Assembly (NCBI GenBank): GCA_051294375.1
Contig: CM119269.1
Span: 18,240,410-18,304,409, forward strand
DNA from: Paraspadella gotoi
Lineage: Eukaryota > Chaetognatha
Direction: 5' to 3'
DNA: 64,000 bases
The position numbers and the translations under genes were made by a program. Below the pieces are notes generated by a model. That model had not been told where the DNA came from. It saw nothing but the letters and a program-made list of their open reading frames with translations, and did not search any database. Position 1 is the first letter of the stretch, and the number at the start of each line of letters is the position of its first letter. Of the stretch, positions 56,965-64,000 are shown one piece after another.

Positions 56965-58030
56965 TAATTTTCTTAGGTTTTACTCTTGTCTCGAGAGAAA
57001 GATCAGTTTTAAATATATGGCCATATCTTTCCCGTTATCTATGGGTTTTTTCCCGTTAACTATCCCTCCGCCTTATTTTTGCTGTTTTTTCTTGCGTTTC
57101 CATTTTTCTTTCTTTCTCCCTTTCTTTCTTGTTTTCTTCCTTTCTTTCTTTCTTGTTTTCTTTCTTTCTTTCTCTCTTTTTTTNNNNNNNNNNNNNNNNN
57201 NNNNNNNNNNNNNNNNNNNNNNNNNNNNNNNNNNNNNNNNNNNNNNNNNNNNNNNNNNNNNNNNNNNNNNNNNNNNNNNNNNNNNNNNNNNNNNNNNNNN
57301 NNNNNNNNNNNNNNNNNNNNNNNNNNNNNNNNNNNNNNNNNNNNNNNNNNNNNNNNNNNNNNNNNNNNNNNNNNNNNNNNNNNNNNNNNNNNNNNNNNNN
57401 NNNNNNNNNNNNNNNNNNNNNNNNNNNNNNNNNNNNNNNNNNNNNNNNNNNNNNNNNNNNNNNNNNNNNNNNNNNNNNNNNNNNNNNNNNNNNNNNNNNN
57501 NNNNNNNNNNNNNNNNNNNNNNNNNNNNNNNNNNNNNNNNNNNNNNNNNNNNNNNNNNNNNNNNNNNNNNNNNATATGTGTTTACTTGTGTTTCTTGTTT
57601 TAAATGTCAAAGAAATGTAAAAGGGGAAACGTCGTTCGTCGGCACCTGATGGCGCTAAAGTTCAATTTCTCCTTCCTGCATTTTCTCTTTCTCTTTCTGG
57701 TTTGTTTTGTTTGTTTTGTTTGTTTTGTTTGTTTTGTTTGTTTTGTTTGTTTTGTTTGTTTTGTTTGTTTGTTTTTGTTATGTTTGTTTTATTTGTTTTG
57801 TTTGTTTTATTTGTTTTGTTTGTTTGTTTGTTTTGTTTTCTTTGTTTTGTTTGTTTTCTTAGTTTTGTTTTCTTTGTTTTTTTTGTTTTCTTTGTTTTCT
57901 TTGTTTTGTGTGACATTGACAGTGTGACAGTGACAAACCGTGAGGCGGCGAGATCACAGCACCACGCAGCGTGTCAACGACGGGAAAAGGCGAGAGCGTT
58001 GGATGGCGCCAGCTGCGCAGAGGCCGTAAC
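56965..58030. repeat. Direct duplication, copy 2 (partner 45290-46400)
   Basis: Same word order as copy 1, interrupted by the gap 57184-57573. Its TTTTGTTTG tract (57700-57910) is more regular than copy 1's. Confidence 0.88.
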
Positions 58031-59660
58031 CCTGGCAACACTTCGCATAAAATTCAAAATTGGGAATCGCGCGCGAATTCGGGGGGGGGAGGGGGTAGCT
58101 ACGGCGCTGCGGCGGCTGTGGCAGCATCGGAAGCGGCTGAAAGTGACGGAGGCGGCGGTGCTACTTGTCGTGATGAGACGAGAGAAATTTCTCAATGGCG
58201 CGAAAATTACTGGAATTTTCGGGAGTCTCGAGGAAAAGATGGAAAATCGAAAAATCGGAAAAACGGAAATTGGTTGAGACGGGGAACTGAGAAGCCACGC
58301 CCCCACAAAATGTCGNNNNNNNNNNNNNNNNNNNNNNNNNNNNNNNNNNNNNNNNNNNNNNNNNNNNNNNNNNNNNNNNNNNNNNNNNNNNNNNNNNNNN
58401 NNNNNNNNNNNNNNNNNNNNNNNNNNNNNNNNNNNNNNNNNNNNNNNNNNNNNNNNNNNNNNNNNNNNNNNNNNNNNNNNNNNNNNNNNNNNNNNNNNNN
58501 NNNNNNNNNNNNNNNNNNNNNNNNNNNNNNNNNNNNNNNNNNNNNNNNNNNNNNNNNNNNNNNNNNNNNNNNNNNNNNNNNNNNNNNNNNNNNNNNNNNN
58601 NNNNNNNNNNNNNNNNNNNNNNAACTGAGAAGCCACGCCCCCACAAAATGTCGGAAATTGGTAGATACGGGGAACTGAGCGGCCACGCCCCCACAAAATG
58701 TCGGAAACGAGGTTCACATTGCGACGAGTGAGAATGATACTCGTCGTGAATGTGTTGAACTTTGTCGGCGTCATGAGTTTCGAATTATAGTAGTTTTCTT
58801 AAATTAAATAATAAATTAATCGCTTTTTATGCAAAATAAAAGAGAATGAGCCTTTCCCAGTCTGAGCGTCACCCTTGATTGCTAATCTTGGCATTAACCA
58901 AGAGAGTTTGTCACCATCGAATCGTGCAACGGAACCGATTGCCTTTTCTGGCCAAATGCAATGCCACTCAGCGACGGATGGAGACGTGATCAGTTTTTCC
59001 TTTCCTCACTCTGTCTCTGTCTCTGTCTCCCTCTTCTCTCCCCCCCCCTCTCTATCCCTTCTCTAAACAATCCTTCGACCCTCGAACTTAAAATCGCTCA
59101 AAAATCGAGAGGAAAACTCGGGGTCACTTGGGGTCAAAAGTCAAAAACCCACCCATTGGGGTTATGGGNNNNNNNNNNNNNNNNNNNNNNNNNNNNNNNN
59201 NNNNNNNNNNNNNNNNNNNNNNNNNNNNNNNNNNNNNNNNNNNNNNNNNNNNNNNNNNNNNNNNNNNNNNNNNNNNNNNNNNNNNNNNNNNNNNNNNNNN
59301 NNNNNNNNNNNNNNNNNNNNNNNNNNNNNNNNNNNNNNNNNNNNNNNNNNNNNNNNNNNNNNNNNNNNNNNNNNNNNNNNNNNNNNNNNNNNNNNNNNNN
59401 NNNNNNNNNNNNNNNNNNNNNNNNNNNNNNNNNNNNNNNNNNNNNNNNNNNNNNNNNNNNNNNNNNNNNNNNNCGATTAAGAGGAGTAGAGGGGACGGGG
59501 TTGAGGAGTGAGGAGACTGAGGAGACTGAGGAGTCAATACGTGAGGAGATTCTTTTTCGGATTGTGCTTCGGCGCAGAGGCCAATACGTCGATTGAGAGA
59601 GAAACGTTCATCGTTGAAATGCGCCATCTCTCTCTGTCTTTCTTTTCTTTTTCTTTTCAT
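58030..59660. repeat. Inverted duplication, left arm (partner 61370-63760)
   Basis: Includes gaattgcgatt... to the 58.3-58.7 kb minisatellite, tttctggccaaatgcaatgcc and gattgtgcttcggcgcagag. Each block has an inverted, indel-rich counterpart: 63540-63700, 62560-62660 and 61460-61510. Confidence 0.85.
58280..58715. repeat. Minisatellite, about 45-base unit, gapped
   Basis: Unit ggggaactgagaagccacgc ccccacaaaatgtcggaaa, seen before and twice after the gap 58316-58622, so the gap is probably filled by more units. Degraded inverted units are at 62970-63560. Confidence 0.85.
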
Positions 59661-61369
59661 TATTCAATTAAGGTGACAAAAAAAAGGTTCTACTTGTTCC
59701 TTTTTTTTAAAACTGGAGATCACGGGGAGGACGTAACAAACATTAATAATAAACCTATGAAACAAATTCGGACTACATTTCAATTTTATCATATTCATAA
59801 AATCATTTTTATACTTTCAAGTTTTCAACCATTTCTCTTAAATTATAATTTTTTTTTTTTTTTTTTTCATAATGATAAATCATAATGTATAATCATAATG
59901 ATAGTTATTTACTGTTGTTTTTCATTTGCCAAGTTTCTGTTTATGACTAAAAAAAAAAAAAAAAAAAAAGCAAATTGTCCCTCCCTACGTGTTAAAAGAG
60001 TTAGGAACCATAATTGATAATATTTTACTCTCATGATTTTCATTGATATACATTATACATTTTCCAATTTGGCAATGTCCGCCCATATGGCCTTAATATG
60101 TGTTGAATTTTTATAGTTGCCATTATGTGCAATTAGTCTTGATCCAATTACTCATTTATTGTTTAAATGCCATATGTTTCAAATCGTTTTAATCTTTTAT
60201 CGTCTTAACTGTCCAAATTGTCTCTTTTTATTTCAGAAAAAAAAAAATAAAAGAAAAAAAAAAAAAAAAAAATCTTTTAAAGTCAACTTTTACAAATGGA
60301 TCCGGGTGGGTGAAATGAAAGGTAATAATAATTTTCTCGGTTTAGAGTGAAAACGAAACCAATCGGTTTTCCTGCTGAAGGTCGTGATCGACTCCACTCC
60401 TTCGCCACTTGAATTCCGCCATGCCAACGGGACGACGACGATGACGACGCGACGAACGACGACGACGGACGACGACCGACGACGACGATTGGGGTGGTCT
60501 GGAGGTTGAAGACGTGCAGACGCCTCGTCCCTGTTTCTTTACATTTCTTTCTACGTTCGAAATGACGCAATAAAATGAAATTTTTATCTCAGATAATTTA
60601 CAATGTGTTTTAACGCGTTTTGGACCGGGCTTTCATTTAATTATAATCACGTTTTTCTTCAGAATCGCTGTGAAAAAGTTAATGCATATTTTTTTTTAAA
60701 TTTTCGAGGTGCTCATAAGTGGCAAATAGAGAAGAGTAAGATGTAATTTTGGTAATTTCCGGTATTTGAAGTAATGCCAATTCGCTTTTTCCGAGGAGGG
60801 AGAGTTGGTTAGTAGTGATTGAGAATGACAACGTTTTTGTTGCAACGAACTTATCTTTATAATTGAACAGAATGTTTCGCTTGTTTTAAGCCTTCATCAG
60901 CGTTTTTTTTGTGCGTAACATTCTTGGATATTTATTTATTTATTTTAGGTCAAGAAACACGTTCCCTCCCTTTTGTATTTTCGAAAACGTTTATTTACAT
61001 TGTACTTGTGTATCGGAGAAGAGAAGAAGAAGAGTACAAAAAAAAGCTGTTCTGTCTCCTAAAGGAAGATTGAAGAACGAAAGACGACTCGACAACGAGA
61101 CGAATTGAAAGGCAGAGAGAATGAGAGGATGAAGAAGAAAGGAAAAAATTAGTTTTTACAAGCAAGATATTATGTTGAAAGATTGTTGGTATTTAATTTA
61201 GGTTAGTAGCACAAAAGATCGGTAACGGAGAGTGGCTCGAATTTCTCGGCAATACTGCTTTGACCGCAACAATCACTCGTTTCCTAATATCCCCAAAATG
61301 TAGGAAACACTCAGGGAAACTTGATAGAGAAAAATGGAAAAAAAGGAAGAAATAAAGGTAATAAATGAA
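59661..61369. other. Spacer between inverted arms, no gene recognised
   Basis: AT-rich with T and A homopolymers (59852-59868, 59950-59969, 60238-60272) and a (GAC)n cluster at 60432-60488. Short open frames only. Confidence 0.6.
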
Positions 61370-63760
61370 AAGAGAAAAAGAAAAGAGGAAAGACAGAGAA
61401 TGAAAGAGAGAGAGATGGCCCCGCATTTCAACGATGAACGTTCTCTCCCTCAATCGACCGTTTATTGGCCTCTGCTCCGCCGTTCGCCCACCGGAAGCAC
61501 AATCCGAAAAAAGAATTGCTCCTCACCTATACCGATGACTCTCAGTCTCCTCACGGTTCCTCACCCTCTCAACCCCGTTCTCCCCCCCTTCTACTCTCAT
61601 CCGCTCCCCTTTTGTTACTTCTCCCCCCCAGAAGAATGATGAATCCTTCTTGGCGCCTCTCGTGGTTTTCCTCCGGTCGGAACCGTATAGTTCGCTATTC
61701 GCATCTCTTGGCCGAAAGAGTTGTGATTGTTATGTATGGTCTGGTCTCTCTCTCCTTCGTATTATTTTGGGAAACCTTGACAAATCTAACTTCCTCCATA
61801 TTACTCTATCTTTCTCTCCTTTGACATAATTACCCTCGCCTGTAGCCCTCTCTCTCTCTCTCTCTCTCCTCTCTCTCCTGAATCAAATGGACAAATTCAC
61901 CCAACTACCAAACTGTATTAGTTATCATATCACAAGTCTTTGTGGTTAAGAACTCCTTCTCTTCTTCCTTTCTTCACTCAACTCTCTTCACTCTCTCTCT
62001 CTCTCTCTCTCTCCTCCTCCTCTCCTCCTCTCTCCTCTTTTCTCCTCCTCTCCTCTCCATACCCCACCTCAATCTCAGAACCCAGTAACCCTTCCTCGTG
62101 ACCCAAATGAATCCACTATTATTTGTGTCTTCTCTATATCTCCCCATGAGTTGATATGGTGTCGAATTTTTAGTTTGTCCCACGTTATTCTTGGCTACCC
62201 TTTTTTGATCCCCCATTAGTGACCTCCGAGGTTTTATACTCCTCATTCGTATTTTTTGCAATCTGGTTTGAAAGTAATTATTTATTGCAAAGCGCCCAGG
62301 ATTTCTAAAAAGTTCGACGGGGGCGTTTCGCGGAATTTCAAGAGATTAATTTCGGAATTTTGGACTCCTCTGTAGAGTAAGGGGGGGATAGAGAGGGGCG
62401 TGCCTATGCCTTTGCGGTAGTTGGCTCGGGTGGGGAGAGACAGGAACGGGGATGATGACAGTGTTTGATGATCTCCCTAGTGTAGTAGATCAGAGAGGAC
62501 CATACGAAGAATGTAAATGAGGAAAGGAAAAAAAAAAAAGACTGGATCACGTCTCCATTCCGTCGCTTGAGTGGCATTCATTTGGCCAGAAAAGGCATCG
62601 TTTTCCCGTTTCACGATTCGTTATGGTGACAAACCTCTCCTTGGTGTTTAATGCAATATTAGCAATCAAGGGTTGACGCGTCAGACTCGGGGAGAGAAAT
62701 GCCCTGCGTCTTCTTTCTCTTCCAGTCTTGCGCATCTCTAAAAAAGTAGATTAAGTTGTATATTTAAATTTAAGGGAAACATAATATAAACGGAAAAAAT
62801 ATTTGGAATCTCGGAGAAACTCACTGATCGCGCGGAACAAAGATATTAAGAAAACGAGCGATTCACGGATCTAAAAGAGAGATAGAGATTGACAATTTTT
62901 CTCACTTCGATGCGCAATGTGAAACCTCGGTGGTGAATCACGAGACATTTGGTGTGGCTGGCGCGTGGCCGTGGAATGGCTCAGTTCTCCGGAAATAACG
63001 TCATTTCTACCAAATTATCGTACGATGGTTTTTGGGGGGCGTGGGGTCTTTTCTCTCAGTTCCCCGTGCTCCACCTATTTTCTATTAAAGCATATTGTGA
63101 CAAGGAAAGAGAGGAAAAGGAGAAAACCCACGATAGTAGATGGGTCGAAAAAGAGGGAACGATGGAAGCGGATTTCTCTCAGTTTCTTCGCAACAGATGG
63201 CGAATATCGCACCAATATTCCCAGACATGTGGTTGTGAGGGGGCAGGTAGGACCGGACTTCTCAAGTTCCCCCATGGGTGCGTCAACGCAATTCCGACAT
63301 TTTGTGGCGAGGCGTGGCCGCGGACTCAGCATGTCCCGCCGTAGTCTCACCAGGAGGATTTCCAACATTTTGTGGAGGGGCGACGTGGTCTTCTCAGTTT
63401 ACGCTTTCGTCTTCTCACCTTAAGGAAGTTTTTCCAAAAAAACATTTTTGTGGGGTAGTCCTGCGTTGGCTCTTTTTCTCAGTTCCCCGAACTCCTTACC
63501 AATTTCCGACAATTAATTTTGTGGGGGCGTGGCTTCTCAGTTCCCCGTCTTCACCAATTTCCCGTTTTTTTTGTTTGTCCGATTTTATTTCAAGGATTTT
63601 CATCTTTCCGGGGATCTGAGACTCACTCACAAGAAAATATTTCAAATACCGGGGATGTAATTTTCGCAGCCATGAGAGAAATTTCTCTCGTTCTCATTCA
63701 CGGACATAGTAGCACCGCCGGCCGTGCCGTCACTTTCATACCGACTTTCCGCGATTGCTG
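61370..63760. repeat. Inverted duplication, right arm (partner 58030-59660)
   Basis: Mirror order of the left arm. It is longer because the minisatellite and the 59.17-59.47 kb gap region are represented here. TC/CT tracts at 61848-61876 and 61987-62040. High indel load relative to the left arm. Confidence 0.8.
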
Positions 63761-64000
63761 GTGGGACCAAAGCAGAGACCGCGAACTCCGCAGGATCGTT
63801 CAGAAACCGTTAGACCTAACGTTTTTCCCAATCCCGGGGCAAGGCATTTTCGCCCTTACTTGCTCCCCCTCCCCGAATTCTATGCTGACGTCCATTGCGA
63901 TTCCCATTTTGATTATTTTTTATTATGCGAAAATGTTGTTTGTCAAGGTGCTTCACGGCCTTTAAAACTCTTTCTGCGCAGGCCTGAATCGCGCACAAGG
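63761..64000. other. Window end, no gene recognised
   Basis: An open frame runs through here on the plus strand but shows no recognisable domain. Confidence 0.4.

Noticed and set aside
55614-57649. Very long plus-strand frames (up to 442 codons) across gaps
   Set aside because: Most of each frame is N; the readable parts are Ser/Leu- or Phe-rich simple repeats.
63519-63965. A 148-codon plus-strand frame at the window end
   Set aside because: It begins in the degraded minisatellite and lacks any recognisable domain.

Overview
The window is nuclear DNA of an animal, most likely an invertebrate protostome. Its genes are split by GT-AG introns. It carries a Toll receptor with the cysteine clusters typical of protostome Tolls, an animal ALDH1/2-type aldehyde dehydrogenase and a eukaryotic tRNA-Asn. 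Between genes it is crowded with (TC)n/(GA)n microsatellites, minisatellites and assembly gaps. I cannot name the species.

Region by region: (1) 1.7-5.7 kb, minus strand: a nine-exon gene that reads as a type III polyketide synthase (chalcone-synthase superfamily). The Cys, His and Asn of the catalytic triad are all visible. Type III PKSs are classically plant, fungal and bacterial enzymes, so an intron-bearing copy next to a Toll gene is the most notable thing here. Exons 1-5 are clean; exons 6-9 contain several one-base frame problems, so the gene is either decaying or badly polished. (2) 7.1-12.1 kb, minus strand: a six-exon Toll-like receptor (signal peptide, LRRs, two cysteine clusters, TM helix, TIR). 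Its introns hold a possible tRNA-derived SINE and an LTR-like promoter segment. (3) 12.1-22.1 kb: no gene recognised; simple repeats, a possible solo LTR, and a locally duplicated segment. (4) 22.1-27.6 kb, plus strand: an aldehyde dehydrogenase in about nine exons, followed by a tRNA-Asn(GTT) at 27.76 kb. (5) 28-64 kb: no convincing protein gene. This half consists of microsatellites, minisatellites, N gaps and long inverted or direct duplications. Copies of one segment often differ by scattered single-base indels and meet at gaps or TC tracts, which looks more like fold-back reads and unmerged contig ends than genuine duplication.

Nothing shows that the three genes act in one pathway. The PKS and the Toll gene share a strand and ALDH is opposite. 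A short dispersed repeat lies in introns of both PKS and ALDH, but that only shows shared repeat content. All gene calls come from reading exons, splice sites and family motifs by eye; no database search was run.
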